Shown here: positions 42,430-50,963 of the stretch, piece by piece
Layout: each line of letters opens with the position of its first letter
Numbering within the stretch: position 1 is the stretch's first letter
Source of the DNA: Sphingobium sp.
Lineage (GTDB): Bacteria; Pseudomonadota; Alphaproteobacteria; Sphingomonadales; Sphingomonadaceae
Length of the DNA stretch: 64,000 nt
Assembly: GCA_003248935.1 (NCBI GenBank)
Contig: QFQF01000010.1
Location: forward strand, 60,584-124,583
Direction: 5' to 3'
Translations under genes and position numbers: made by a program
The notes under the pieces: generated by a model
Told to the model about the DNA's origin: nothing
The model's input: only the letters and a program-made list of their open reading frames with translations
Database searches by the model: none

Positions 42430-43395
42430 ATGCTGACAACCGTCATCACCATCCTTCCGGTCTTCCTGATCGTCGCTGCGGGTTATGCCGCAGGGCGCCT
42501 GAAACTCCTTGGGCCGGACGCCACAAGCATACTCAACCGCTTCGTCATATGGCTGGCCCTGCCCTGCCTGCTGTTCGAGATTGTGGCGACCACCGACTGG
42601 GATAGGCTGTGGAACACGCGATTCGTCCTCGTGTCGGTCGTCGGCTCGCTGCTCGTCTTCGGGCTTGGGCTGATCGTCGGCCGCCTGCGTGGCCTTGAAC
42701 TCCAGGACAGCGTTATCGACGGCCTGAACGCCGGATACGCCAATGCGTCCTATGCCGGCTTCCCGCTGCTGCTGCTGGTCATCGGTCCGGTGACGAAGCC
42801 CTACGTCACGATCGTCGGCACGCTGACGCTGATGACCCTCTTCGGCGTCGCCATCGTGCTGATGGAGATGGCACGGCATCAGGGGCACGGCCTGGGCCGA
42901 GGCCTGCGAAGGGCGGGCATCGGCATCCTGCGCAACCCTGTCCTGATCGGCCCGCTGCTCGGCACGCTCTGGTGGCTGACCGGCGTGCCGCTGCCGCATC
43001 CCGTCGAAAGCGCGGTAAGCCTGCTTGGCAACGCCGCGAGTCCCGCCGCGCTTGTTGCCATCGGCCTGTTTCTCGCCCAGCGCCCACTGGTGCAGACCGC
43101 CGCGAACCGGTTCGTCGGCGCGCTTACCGTGCTCAAGCTGATCGTGCATCCCGCCATTACGGCGGTGCTTGCATGGTATGTGTTCGTCCTCCCGCCGCAG
43201 ATCGCGACGATCGCGATCGCGCTTGCCGCCCTGCCCACCGGCACCGGACCGTTCATGATCACCGAGTTCTACGCGCGCGACGGAAAGGTGACCGCCGGAA
43301 CCATCCTGGCCACCACGCTCGCGTCCGTCATCACCCTTGCCGCCATTCTCTCCTTGCTCGGAATCGGGGTGGGGATGACGGCGAAGTCCGGTTGA
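42430..43395 (+). CDS. AEC (auxin efflux carrier) family transporter
   Basis: A 321-residue protein with about ten membrane helices in two inverted halves. ILPVFLIVAAGYAAGRLKLL opens it; NASYAGFPLLLLVIG (about 95-110) is the first conserved unwound-helix motif, and ALPTGTGPFMITEFY (near 276-290) the second. AEC proteins export organic anions such as malonate or malate. The substrate here is unknown. ATG 42430; the frame upstream is a shadow. Its last codons contain the -35 box of the rplU promoter. Confidence 0.9.
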   Translation: MLTTVITILPVFLIVAAGYAAGRLKLLGPDATSILNRFVIWLALPCLLFEIVATTDWDRLWNTRFVLVSVVGSLLVFGLGLIVGRLRGLELQDSVIDGLNAGYANASYAGFPLLLLVIGPVTKPYVTIVGTLTLMTLFGVAIVLMEMARHQGHGLGRGLRRAGIGILRNPVLIGPLLGTLWWLTGVPLPHPVESAVSLLGNAASPAALVAIGLFLAQRPLVQTAANRFVGALTVLKLIVHPAITAVLAWYVFVLPPQIATIAIALAALPTGTGPFMITEFYARDGKVTAGTILATTLASVITLAAILSLLGIGVGMTAKSG

Positions 43396-43420
43396 CAGAC
43401 CGGGGGAAATCCCTTACCGG
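43392..43420 (+). promoter_or_regulatory. Predicted promoter of rplU-rpmA
   Basis: TTGACA (43392-43397) overlaps the stop codon of the AEC gene, with TACCGG (43415-43420) 17 bp downstream. It lies about 70 bp before rplU. Confidence 0.55.
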
Positions 43421-43488
43421 GCCACTTTCCCGCGCGGGTGCCACGTGCTCTTCGCGCCAAGCAGTTTTGGACGAAAAGAGATATAGCC

Positions 43489-43854
43489 ATGTTCGCAGTC
43501 GTGCGCACGGGCGGCAAGCAGTATCGCGTCGCCGCCGGAGACAAGATCGTCGTCGAGAAGCTGGCCGGTGAGGCTGGTGACAAGGTGACCCTGGACGACG
43601 TCCTGTTCGCTGGCGAAGGCAGCGACCTGAAGGACACGAAGGGCCTGACCGTGGCCGCCGAGATCATCGCGCAGGCGAAGGGCGAGAAGGTCATCGTCTT
43701 CAAGAAGCGCCGCCGCCATAACTATCGCCGCAAGAACGGCCATCGCCAGAACCACACGATCCTGAAGATCGTGGCGATCGGCGCCGAAGAGAAGAAGGCG
43801 AAGAAGGCCGCCGCCAAGGCAGACGACGCGGCGCCCGCCGCCGCCGAAGCCTGA
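43489..43854 (+). CDS. rplU: 50S ribosomal protein L21
   Basis: A 121-residue L21. MFAVVRTGGKQYRV is the family start, the core has KRRRHNYRRKNGHRQNHTIL (about 75-95), and a Lys/Ala-rich C-terminal tail extends about 18 residues beyond the core, as is common in alphaproteobacteria. It binds 23S rRNA domain II/VI with L20. Followed 29 bp later by rpmA: the universal rplU-rpmA pair, here with obgE 1.9 kb away rather than adjacent. Confidence 0.97.
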   Translation: MFAVVRTGGKQYRVAAGDKIVVEKLAGEAGDKVTLDDVLFAGEGSDLKDTKGLTVAAEIIAQAKGEKVIVFKKRRRHNYRRKNGHRQNHTILKIVAIGAEEKKAKKAAAKADDAAPAAAEA

Positions 43855-43883
43855 GCCGCTTAGAGATCTGAGGAGTTTAGACA

Positions 43884-44153
43884 ATGGCACACAAGAAAGC
43901 AGGCGGTTCCTCGCGCAACGGTCGCGATTCGGAGTCGAAGCGCCTTGGCGTGAAGAAGTTCGGCGGTCAGGAAGTGATCGGCGGCAACATCATCATCCGT
44001 CAGCGCGGCACCCGCGTTTACCCGGGCCGTAACGTCGGCATGGGCAAGGACCACACCCTGTTCGCGCTCGACGCGGGCCGCGTGGTGTTCCACGACGGTA
44101 AGCTCGGCCGCAAATATGTATCGGTCGACATGCCGGCGGAAGCCGCGGAATAA
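43884..44153 (+). CDS. rpmA: 50S ribosomal protein L27
   Basis: An 89-residue L27. MAHKKAGGSSRNGRDSESKRLG is the flexible N-terminal arm reaching toward the peptidyl-transferase centre, followed by the beta-barrel core ending in KYVSVDMPAEAAE. AGGAG lies nine bases upstream. A perfect 10-bp hairpin begins two bases after the stop. Confidence 0.98.
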   Translation: MAHKKAGGSSRNGRDSESKRLGVKKFGGQEVIGGNIIIRQRGTRVYPGRNVGMGKDHTLFALDAGRVVFHDGKLGRKYVSVDMPAEAAE

Positions 44154-44154
44154 C

Positions 44155-44281
44155 CGGACGATCCATGACAGGAGGATCGTCCGATGGGCGATCCCCCCGA
44201 TAGGGCCCTTCACCAAGGTGCCCGATCGAATTCGAGGGAGGCGGGGCGCCCATAAGAGGCTGCCCCGTCTCTCTTTTTTTT
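44155..44281 (+). terminator. Tandem 3' hairpins and terminator of rplU-rpmA
   Basis: Hairpin 1: CGGACGATCC (44155-44164) with its perfect complement at 44174-44183. Hairpin 2: GAGGCGGGGC (44238-44247) with GCCCCGTCTC (44262-44271), one G-U pair, then eight T at 44274-44281. The second is the intrinsic terminator; the first, right at the stop codon, may stabilise the mRNA end. The same two-hairpin pattern follows rplL. Confidence 0.88.
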
Positions 44282-44420
44282 GCCTCCCTCACCCACCGGG
44301 CCGGAACCACGGACCGTCGCAAGCGTCAGGCAAGCGGGGCCTATCCGGACCATATTGTCGCCAAGCCGTCACGTTCCGACGGCAATGAGTGCGCCTGTAG
44401 AATTGAGAGGAGGCGAACGC

Positions 44421-44993
44421 ATGTTCGCGAGAACAAAAAGACTGTTGTTGCGTCCAGGCTGGCTGGAGGATGCGCCCGCGCTGGCGGCCGCCATCGGAGA
44501 CGAGGCGGTGCTGCGCAACCTGGCGCGTGCCCCGTCCCCCTATCATGTCGAGGATGCCGAGAGCTTCCTGTCAATGGCGGCCGATCCGCTGCTGCCCCTT
44601 TTCCTCATCTTCTCCCGCACGCGCGGGGCACCGCGCCTCGTTGGCGGTTGCGGCCTGCTGCGCGACGATGCCGGCCGTCCGGAACTGGGATACTGGATCG
44701 CCCGCCCCTATTGGGGGCTGGGCTTTGCGACGGAGGCTGCGCGGGCGGTGATGGGCATCGCCCGCGCAACCGGGATCAAGGGCGTGGTCTCCAGCCACAT
44801 GCTGGACAATCCGGCCTCGGGCAATGTGCTGCGCAAGGTCGGCTTCCGCCCGACCGGGCGGATCCTTCAGCGCCACAGCGCCGGCCGGAACGGCGTTGTT
44901 GCATGCGCGGAGTTCGAGCAGGGCGAAGAGATCGCCATGCCAAGCCCGCTGCATGAGGATCTCTACACCGACACCCGCCCGCTGGCGGCGTGA
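44421..44993 (+). CDS. GNAT family N-acetyltransferase (RimJ/RimL-like)
   Basis: A 190-residue GNAT protein with strand MFARTKRLLLRPGWLEDAPAL, core ELGYWIARPYWGLGFATEAARAVMG (acetyl-CoA-binding loop near residues 90-114) and C-terminal NVLRKVGFRPTGRIL. It probably acetylates an amino group of a protein or small molecule. ATG 44421 with GAGAGGAGG upstream. Another GNAT gene (45035-45559) lies convergent to it, and the two share a terminator hairpin, but they are not close copies. Confidence 0.85.
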   Translation: MFARTKRLLLRPGWLEDAPALAAAIGDEAVLRNLARAPSPYHVEDAESFLSMAADPLLPLFLIFSRTRGAPRLVGGCGLLRDDAGRPELGYWIARPYWGLGFATEAARAVMGIARATGIKGVVSSHMLDNPASGNVLRKVGFRPTGRILQRHSAGRNGVVACAEFEQGEEIAMPSPLHEDLYTDTRPLAA

Positions 44994-44999
44994 GGCACA

Positions 45000-45042
45000 G
45001 GTTCTGACGCGATCCCGCCCCCCGGCGGGCCGCGTCAGAACC
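45000..45042. terminator. Bidirectional terminator shared by two convergent GNAT genes
   Basis: GGTTCTGACGCG (45000-45011) is perfectly complementary to 45031-45042; an inner CCCGCC/GGCGGG stem fills the loop. The stop codon of the minus-strand gene (45035-45037) lies inside the right arm. No T-run is present. Confidence 0.7.
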
Positions 45043-45559
45043 GCAGCCTTTCCAGAACGAGAATTTCAACACCACCCAGCATATTGCGCCCGATCGGCTG
45101 ATAGCCCGCTTTCTCCGCGACCCGCAGTGAGGGGGCGTTGGCCGGATCGATGATACAGCGGGTGACAGGCGCACCCAATTTTTTGTCCGCCCATGCCGTG
45201 ATCCCCGCCACGGCCTCGGTGGCGAGCCCCCTGCCGGCTGCGACCGGCGAGAGCACCCACCCGATCTCCGGCATGCCGTTCAGGAAGGCGAGACCGCGCC
45301 GGAAGTTGGCAAGGCCTGCGTCGCCCAGATAGGCGCCGCCCTGCCTGTCTTCCACTGCCCAATAGCCATAGCCGAGCAAGGGCCAGAGCCCGGCGTAGCG
45401 CAGCATACGGAACCAGACCGCCTGATCGTCGAGCGGCTGTCCGCCTATGAAGCGCACCGTCCGCGGATCGCCCCACAGTGCCTGCATATCCTGAAAATCA
45501 TCTGCGCGGTGCGGCCGCAGCCGCAACCGCTCCGTCTCGATAACGGGAATGTCAGTCAT
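45035..45559 (-). CDS. GNAT family N-acetyltransferase
   Basis: A 174-residue GNAT protein. IETERLRLRPHRADDF opens it, with GWVLSPVAAGRGLATEAVAGITAWA (about 100-125) carrying the acetyl-CoA pyrophosphate loop and PSLRVAEKAGYQPIG near 145-160. RimJ/RimL-type layout; the substrate is unknown. The stop is inside the shared terminator arm. Divergent from the VOC protein gene, with 118 bp between starts. Confidence 0.88.
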   Translation of the reverse strand: MTDIPVIETERLRLRPHRADDFQDMQALWGDPRTVRFIGGQPLDDQAVWFRMLRYAGLWPLLGYGYWAVEDRQGGAYLGDAGLANFRRGLAFLNGMPEIGWVLSPVAAGRGLATEAVAGITAWADKKLGAPVTRCIIDPANAPSLRVAEKAGYQPIGRNMLGGVEILVLERLRF

Positions 45560-45677
45560 CGGTCGAATGATGGCGCCTGACCTCCGTCAGGGTCAAGCAC
45601 CTGCTGCCGGCTTGCCTGGCAAAGGCACGGCGACAAGCTTATACCTTTGCCGATTCGCGCACCCAAAGGGAAAGGCC

Positions 45678-46025
45678 ATGATCAGTGGCGGGCATGTAGT
45701 GCTCTATTCACGCGATGCGGAGGCCGACCGCGCCTTTTTTCGCGACGTGCTCGGCTTTCCCCATGTCGACGCGGGCCACGGCTGGCTGATCTTTGCACTC
45801 CCGCCCAGCGAGGTTGCGGTGCATCCAGCGGAAACCGGCGGCCGTCACGAATTCTTCCTGATGTGCGACGATCTTGACGCTGCAATGGCCGCGCTGGCGA
45901 ACACCGGCGTGCCGCTGGGTACGGTCGAAACGCCGCGCTGGGGACGGCTCGTTCGCCTTACCTTGCCGGGTGGCGGCGGCATCGGCCTGTACGAACCGCG
46001 CCATACCCGTCCCTCACCGGTTTAA
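45678..46025 (+). CDS. VOC (glyoxalase/bleomycin-resistance fold) protein
   Basis: A 115-residue single-module VOC protein: GGHVVLYSRDAEADRAFFRDVLGFPHVDAG at the start, EVAVHPAETGGRHEFFLMCDDLDAAMAAL in the middle and GGGIGLYEPRH at the end. It could be a metal-dependent enzyme or a binding protein; the expected His/Glu ligands are HVVLYS (His), VAVHPAE (His) and GLYEP (Glu). AAAGGGAAAGG lies just before ATG 45678. Ends 30 bp before obgE. Confidence 0.85.
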   Translation: MISGGHVVLYSRDAEADRAFFRDVLGFPHVDAGHGWLIFALPPSEVAVHPAETGGRHEFFLMCDDLDAAMAALANTGVPLGTVETPRWGRLVRLTLPGGGGIGLYEPRHTRPSPV

Positions 46026-46055
46026 CTTTCGCGCCGATACCGCTATGGGCGCGCG

Positions 46056-47162
46056 ATGCATTTTCTAGATCAGGCAAAGATATACATCCGTTCGGGCTGG
46101 GGCGGCCCCGGAGCCGTCAGCTTCCGGCGGGAGAAGTATGTCGAATATGGCGGCCCGGACGGCGGCAACGGCGGCAAGGGCGGAGACATCATCTTCGAAT
46201 GCGTCGATGGCCTCAACACGCTCATCGATTTCCGCTACACCCAGCACTTCAAGGCGCAGCGCGGCCAGCCCGGCATGGGCAAGAACCGCTATGGCGCGGG
46301 TGGCGAGGATCTCGTCATCCACGTGCCGCTCGGCACCCAGATCCTGTCCGACCCCAAGCCCATAGAAGGCAGCGAGGACGAGGACGGCATTCCCGACTAT
46401 GAGGATCAGGACATCCTTGCCGACTTCACCAAGGTCGGACAGCGCATCGTCCTGCTGAAAGGCGGCGATGGCGGCCGGGGCAACATGTCCTACAAGACAT
46501 CGACGAACCGCGCCCCGCGCCAGCACGGCACCGGCTGGCCGGGCGAGGAAATGTGGGTATGGCTGCGCCTTAAGCTGCTCGCCGACGTCGGCCTCGTCGG
46601 CCTGCCCAACGCGGGCAAGTCGACCTTCATCAATCAGGTGACGAATACCAAGGCTAAGGTCGGCGACTATCCGTTCACCACGACGCAGCCGCAACTGGGC
46701 GTCGTCAGCCACAAGGGCCGCGAGTTCGTCCTCGCCGATATCCCCGGCCTGATCGAGGGCGCGGCGGAGGGCGCCGGCATTGGCGACCGGTTCCTGGGCC
46801 ATATCGAGCGGTGCCGCGTGCTGCTGCACCTCGTAGACGCCAGCGGTGACGACCCTGTGGAGGCCGTCCGCATCGTTCAGGATGAACTCTCGGCCTATGG
46901 CGAGGGGCTCGACGACAAGCCGCAGATCATCGCCCTCAACAAGGGCGATCTGCTCGGCGAGGAACTGATGCAGGACATCGCCGGGCAGTTGCGTGAGGCT
47001 GGCGCCGATGAGGTGTTCATCATCTCCGGCGCGACCGGCGAAGGCGTCGGCGCGCTGCTCGACCATGTCGTGCCGATGCTCGATCAGGCGATCGACGACG
47101 ATCAGGACGACGACGATGAGGACGGGGAAGACCAGAGGGATGGCGAATGGTCCCCGCTCTGA
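46056..47162 (+). CDS. obgE: GTPase ObgE/CgtA
   Basis: A 368-residue Obg GTPase. The glycine-rich Obg fold (about 1-160; FLDQAKIYIRSGWGGPGAVSFRREKY, GGPDGGNGGKGGD) is followed by the G domain (about 165-330) with GLPNAGKSTF, DIPGLIEGA and NKGD. An insertion GSEDEDGIPDYEDQD occurs in the Obg domain. The C-terminal tail is acidic (about 345-368, many Asp). It acts in 50S maturation and stress responses. Ends 40 bp before proB. Confidence 0.97.
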   Translation: MHFLDQAKIYIRSGWGGPGAVSFRREKYVEYGGPDGGNGGKGGDIIFECVDGLNTLIDFRYTQHFKAQRGQPGMGKNRYGAGGEDLVIHVPLGTQILSDPKPIEGSEDEDGIPDYEDQDILADFTKVGQRIVLLKGGDGGRGNMSYKTSTNRAPRQHGTGWPGEEMWVWLRLKLLADVGLVGLPNAGKSTFINQVTNTKAKVGDYPFTTTQPQLGVVSHKGREFVLADIPGLIEGAAEGAGIGDRFLGHIERCRVLLHLVDASGDDPVEAVRIVQDELSAYGEGLDDKPQIIALNKGDLLGEELMQDIAGQLREAGADEVFIISGATGEGVGALLDHVVPMLDQAIDDDQDDDDEDGEDQRDGEWSPL

Positions 47163-47202
47163 ACCGCTTGCCCTTATACGGCAGGAGGTTCAGGGACCGC
47201 GC

Positions 47203-48330
47203 ATGACATCCCTGTCGGGCTTCCCCGCTCCCCACTGCCGCCGCCTCATCGTCAAGATCGGCTCAGCATTGCTGGTCGATCCGTCGGGTCATGTGCGTGA
47301 AGACTGGCTGCGCACGGTCGCGGCGGAGATCGCCACGCGCCGCGCCGCCGGACAGCAGATCGTGATCGTCTCCTCCGGCGCGATCGCGCTCGGCGCACGT
47401 CGCCTGTCGCTGCCCAAGGGCGGACGCGGCACGCTGGAAGATGCGCAGGCGTCGGCCGCCGTCGGCCAGATTGCACTGTCGCAGACCTGGGCGACCGTGC
47501 TCGGCGAACAGGGCATCACCGCAGCTCAGATGCTCGTGACCCTCGACGACCTCGAACACCGGCGGCGGTATCTGAACGCGTCGGCGACGCTGGAACGCCT
47601 GCTGTCGCTCGGCACCGTGCCGGTCGTGAACGAGAATGACAGCGTCGCCACTGCCGAAATCCGCTTCGGCGACAACGACCGTCTGGCCGCCCGCATCGGG
47701 CAGGCGGCGCGGGCTGACGCGGTTGTGCTGCTGTCCGACGTGGATGGGCTTTACACCGCCAACCCGCACGTCGATGCCAGCGCCATGCTGGTGGAACAGG
47801 TGGACAGGATCGACGCCGCGATCATGGCGATGGCCGATGGCGGATCGGGATCGGGCATGGGATCGGGCGGCATGCGCTCGAAGATCGAGGCCGCGAAGAT
47901 CGCGACGGGCGCGGGCGCGCATCTGGCGATCATTTCCGGCCATGTCGACGCGCCGCTTTCCGCCTGGGAAGCGCACGGGCGCGGCACGATCTTCGCGGCG
48001 ACCCCCGGCAAGCGCGCGCGCAAGAGTTGGCTCGCCGGCCGGCTGACTGTCCGTGGCCATATCACCGTCGACGCGGGCGCCGAACAGGCGCTGGCGCGCG
48101 GCAACAGCCTGCTCCCGGCGGGCGTGCGGCAGGTCGCGGGCAGTTTTGCGCGCGGCGACGTCGTCGACATCGTGACGGAGGACGGCCGCGCCATCGCCCG
48201 TGGCCTGTCGGAATATGATGCCCAGGATGCCATGCGCATCGCAGGACGGCGCAGCGAGGAGATCGGCACGATCCTTGGTGGCGTCCACCGTTCGGCCCTG
48301 GTTCATCGCGATCACCTGGTAATGCTCTGA
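47203..48330 (+). CDS. proB: Glutamate 5-kinase
   Basis: A 375-residue kinase phosphorylating glutamate in proline synthesis. The amino-acid-kinase domain (about 15-265) has IVKIGSALLVDPSG, VSSGAIALG, NENDSVATAEI and LLSDVDGLY; the C-terminal PUA domain (about 280-360) has ITVDAGAEQALARGNSLL. ATG 47203 has AGGAGG upstream. proA is not adjacent. The next gene, a CerR-like reductase, begins two bases after this stop, so it may be co-transcribed. Confidence 0.96.
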   Translation: MTSLSGFPAPHCRRLIVKIGSALLVDPSGHVREDWLRTVAAEIATRRAAGQQIVIVSSGAIALGARRLSLPKGGRGTLEDAQASAAVGQIALSQTWATVLGEQGITAAQMLVTLDDLEHRRRYLNASATLERLLSLGTVPVVNENDSVATAEIRFGDNDRLAARIGQAARADAVVLLSDVDGLYTANPHVDASAMLVEQVDRIDAAIMAMADGGSGSGMGSGGMRSKIEAAKIATGAGAHLAIISGHVDAPLSAWEAHGRGTIFAATPGKRARKSWLAGRLTVRGHITVDAGAEQALARGNSLLPAGVRQVAGSFARGDVVDIVTEDGRAIARGLSEYDAQDAMRIAGRRSEEIGTILGGVHRSALVHRDHLVML

Positions 48331-48332
48331 AG

Positions 48333-49253
48333 ATGACGCCGATACGTATTGCAATGACAGGCGCGACGGGTTTCGTCGGCGCCGCGACACTCGACCTCGC
48401 CCTGAAGGAAGGGATGAGCGTCAACGCCCTCACCCGCCGTCCGCAGCCCGCGCGCGCGGGCGTACGGTGGGTGCCCGGCGCCCTCGACGATCCGGACAGC
48501 CTGGACAGCCTGCTGCGGGATGCCGACGTTGTGCTGCACATCGCCGGGGTCGTGAACGCACCCGATCGACAGGGCTTCATCGACGGAAACGCAAAGGGCA
48601 CGATGTTCCTGGTCGACGCCATGCGCCGGAGCGCCGTGCGCCGCATCGTCAACGTCTCCTCACTCGCCGCGCGCGAACCGGACCTGTCCATCTACGGCTG
48701 GTCGAAGGAACTGGCCGAACGTCATGTGATGGCGAGCGGGCTGGACTGGACGATCGTGCGCCCGCCCGCGATCTATGGGCCCGGCGACAGGGAACTGCTG
48801 GCGTTGTTCCGCATGGCGGCGCGCGGCTTCATGGTGCTGCCGCCCAACGGCCGGCTTTCGATCGTCGAGGTGTCCGATCTCGCCCATCTGCTGCTCGCGC
48901 TGTGCGAAGACCGGGCGACGAGCATCGCCCGTATCTATGAGGTGGACGACGGACAGGCAGGCGGACGGACCTATGGCGAGTTCGCGGCGGCGATCGGCAA
49001 GGCTGTCGGGCGCCCCACGTTGCGCACCGTCTTCACCCCGCCCTGGCTGCTGCGCGGCGCGGCGCATGCGGACCGCCTGATCCGGCGCGGCAACGCAAAG
49101 CTGACACCGGACCGTGCCCGCTATTTCTGTCATCCCGACTGGGTGTCGAACCCGGAGATGACCGTGCCGGTCGCGCTGTGGCGTCCGAGCGTATCCGCCG
49201 CGACGGGCCTGACGAGAACCGCCGCCGCCTATCGCGCGCAACGCCTGCTTTAA
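48333..49253 (+). CDS. cerR: NAD(P)-dependent reductase/epimerase, CerR-like (sphingolipid pathway)
   Basis: A 306-residue extended SDR. Residues 9-16 carry TGATGFVG as the NAD(P) loop; SSLAAREP and YGWSK (near 123-128) give the Ser and Tyr-xxx-Lys catalytic residues. It ends with a Trp/Pro-rich C-terminal substrate lobe. In Caulobacter the NAD-dependent reductase CerR reduces the 3-keto group after serine palmitoylation and acylation, and lies beside acp and spt. The same order holds here (reductase, ACP, spt), which is the main ground for the name. It starts two bases after proB and ends before a hairpin. Confidence 0.75.
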   Translation: MTPIRIAMTGATGFVGAATLDLALKEGMSVNALTRRPQPARAGVRWVPGALDDPDSLDSLLRDADVVLHIAGVVNAPDRQGFIDGNAKGTMFLVDAMRRSAVRRIVNVSSLAAREPDLSIYGWSKELAERHVMASGLDWTIVRPPAIYGPGDRELLALFRMAARGFMVLPPNGRLSIVEVSDLAHLLLALCEDRATSIARIYEVDDGQAGGRTYGEFAAAIGKAVGRPTLRTVFTPPWLLRGAAHADRLIRRGNAKLTPDRARYFCHPDWVSNPEMTVPVALWRPSVSAATGLTRTAAAYRAQRLL

Positions 49254-49284
49254 ACCGGCCGCCGGAGCGGAATGAGGGCACAGT

Positions 49285-49312
49285 GGCGGCAAGAAGATGC
49301 CCGATTGCCGCC
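49285..49312 (+). promoter_or_regulatory. Hairpin between the CerR-like gene and the ACP gene
   Basis: GGCGGCAA (49285-49292) and TTGCCGCC (49305-49312) form a perfect 8-bp stem, followed by TTATTCCC. It is terminator-like but with a poor U-tail, so it may separate the proB-cerR transcript from acp-spt or attenuate read-through. Confidence 0.5.
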
Positions 49313-49377
49313 TTATTCCCTTGCCAAAGGACAGGCTGCAGGCGCACAGATCGCCGCTTCACCCACGGGACAGAATA

Positions 49378-49620
49378 ATGACGGATCGCCAGCAGATTTT
49401 CGACACGGTTGCCGCGCAGATCGCGCCCTTCAACAAGAAGGACGTGCCGCTTGCCGAGACGACCACCTTCGCGGGCGATCTCGAATGGGACAGCCTGACC
49501 GTCATGGATTTCGTCGCGGCGATCGAGGACGAGTTCGACATCATCATCACGATGAACATGCAGGCGGAGATCGAGACGGTCGGCCAACTCGTCGACGCCG
49601 TCGCGAAGCTGAAGGGTTGA
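49378..49620 (+). CDS. Dedicated acyl carrier protein for sphingolipid synthesis
   Basis: An 80-residue ACP. The phosphopantetheine serine is in EWDSLTVMDFV (near residue 41). It sits four bases before spt, so it is co-translated with it. In Caulobacter a dedicated ACP next to spt supplies the acyl group used by serine palmitoyltransferase. The acidic helix II (IEDEFDIIITMNMQAEIETVGQLV) is present. It is clearly a specialised ACP, not fatty-acid-synthesis AcpP. Confidence 0.92.
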   Translation: MTDRQQIFDTVAAQIAPFNKKDVPLAETTTFAGDLEWDSLTVMDFVAAIEDEFDIIITMNMQAEIETVGQLVDAVAKLKG

Positions 49621-49624
49621 TCCG

Positions 49625-50875
49625 ATGAGCCAGAGCGCCGCCGCAACCGCCACGCCCGCCATCGCGAACGACCGCGACCTGTTCTCCAAGTTCGATCCGC
49701 TGATCGCCGAGCGCGAGGCGCTGCTGGCGACCGGTGTGCGCGACCCCTTCGCGATCGTCATGGATGAGGTGAAGTCGCCGACCCTTGCCGTCATCAAGGG
49801 CAAGGAGACCATCCTGCTCGGCACCTATAATTATATGGGCATGACCTTCGATCCAGACGTGGTCGCGGCGGGCAAGAAGGCGCTCGACGAATTCGGCGCC
49901 GGTACCACGGGCAGCCGCGTCCTCAACGGCACCTATCAGGGGCACAAGGAAGTCGAGGACGCGCTCAAGGACTTCTACGGCACGTCATCCGCCATGGTGT
50001 TCTCGACCGGCTATCAGGCCAATCTGGGCATGATCTCCACGCTGGCGGGCAAGGGCGACTATGTCATCCTCGATGCCGACAGCCACGCCTCCATCTATGA
50101 CGGCTGCTTCCTGGGCGATGCGGAGATCGTCCGCTTCCGCCACAACAGCGTCGAGGATCTCGACAAGCGCCTTGGCCGCCTGCCCGCCGACGCGCTGAAG
50201 CTGGTCGTGCTGGAGGGCGTCTATTCGATGCTCGGCGACGTCGCTCCGCTGCCCGACATGGTTGCGGCGGTGCGCAAGCACGCCAACTGCATGATCCTGG
50301 TCGACGAGGCGCACGGCATGGGCTTTTTCGGCCCCAACGGACGCGGCGTTTATGAGGAGCAGGGCGTCGAGAAGGACGTCGATTTTATCGTCGGCACCTT
50401 CTCCAAGTCGGTCGGCACGGTCGGCGGCTTCTGCGTGTCCAACCACCCGAAGTTTGAGGTCATGCGCCTCGTCTGCCGTCCCTATGTCTTCACCGCCTCG
50501 CTGCCGCCCAGCGTCGTCGCGACCGCCGCGACCAGCATCCGCAAGCTGATGCACGCGGGCGAGAAGCGCGCGCACCTGTGGAAGAACAGCCAGCGGCTGC
50601 ACAAGGGCCTCACCGATCTCGGCTTCACGCTCGGCACCAAGACGCCGCAGTCGGCGATCATCGCCGTCATCCTGACCGACCAGACACAGGCGGTCGCGAT
50701 ATGGCAGGCGCTGCTCGAACTCGGCCTCTATGTGAACATGGCCCGCCCCCCGGCGACTCCGGCGGGCACGTTCCTGCTGCGCTGTTCGCTATGCGCTGAG
50801 CACTCCGACGAGCAAGTGACTCAAATCATTGGGATGTTCGAGACGGCCGGAAAGGCCGTCGGCGCCATCGCCTGA
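49625..50875 (+). CDS. spt: Serine palmitoyltransferase
   Basis: A 416-residue PLP enzyme of the alpha-oxoamine synthase family, recognisably similar along its whole length to the soluble Sphingomonas paucimobilis enzyme. It condenses L-serine with palmitoyl-CoA or -ACP to 3-ketodihydrosphingosine, the first committed step of sphingolipids. Landmarks are LLGTYNYMGMTFDPDV, the stacking His in DADSHASIYDG (near 154), the PLP-Asp in VDEAHGMGFFGP and the Schiff-base Lys in GTFSKSVGTVGG (near 261). A strong terminator follows. Confidence 0.97.
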   Translation: MSQSAAATATPAIANDRDLFSKFDPLIAEREALLATGVRDPFAIVMDEVKSPTLAVIKGKETILLGTYNYMGMTFDPDVVAAGKKALDEFGAGTTGSRVLNGTYQGHKEVEDALKDFYGTSSAMVFSTGYQANLGMISTLAGKGDYVILDADSHASIYDGCFLGDAEIVRFRHNSVEDLDKRLGRLPADALKLVVLEGVYSMLGDVAPLPDMVAAVRKHANCMILVDEAHGMGFFGPNGRGVYEEQGVEKDVDFIVGTFSKSVGTVGGFCVSNHPKFEVMRLVCRPYVFTASLPPSVVATAATSIRKLMHAGEKRAHLWKNSQRLHKGLTDLGFTLGTKTPQSAIIAVILTDQTQAVAIWQALLELGLYVNMARPPATPAGTFLLRCSLCAEHSDEQVTQIIGMFETAGKAVGAIA

Positions 50876-50898
50876 TCGTTGCAATCACGACGGAACGA

Positions 50899-50932
50899 GG
50901 CTGGGCAACGACCAATCGGTGCCCGGCCTTTT
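50899..50932 (+). terminator. Rho-independent terminator of acp-spt
   Basis: GGCTGGGCA (50899-50907) and TGCCCGGCC (50920-50928), one G-U pair, 12-base loop, then TTTT at 50929-50932 (followed by CCCTTT). Confidence 0.8.
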
Positions 50933-50963
50933 CCCTTTCGGCGTTCTGGACTAGACTGGCGAC

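Noticed and set aside
44421..45559. The two GNAT genes as a recent duplication
   Set aside because: They share only family motifs; the rest of the proteins differ and they are on opposite strands with different lengths.
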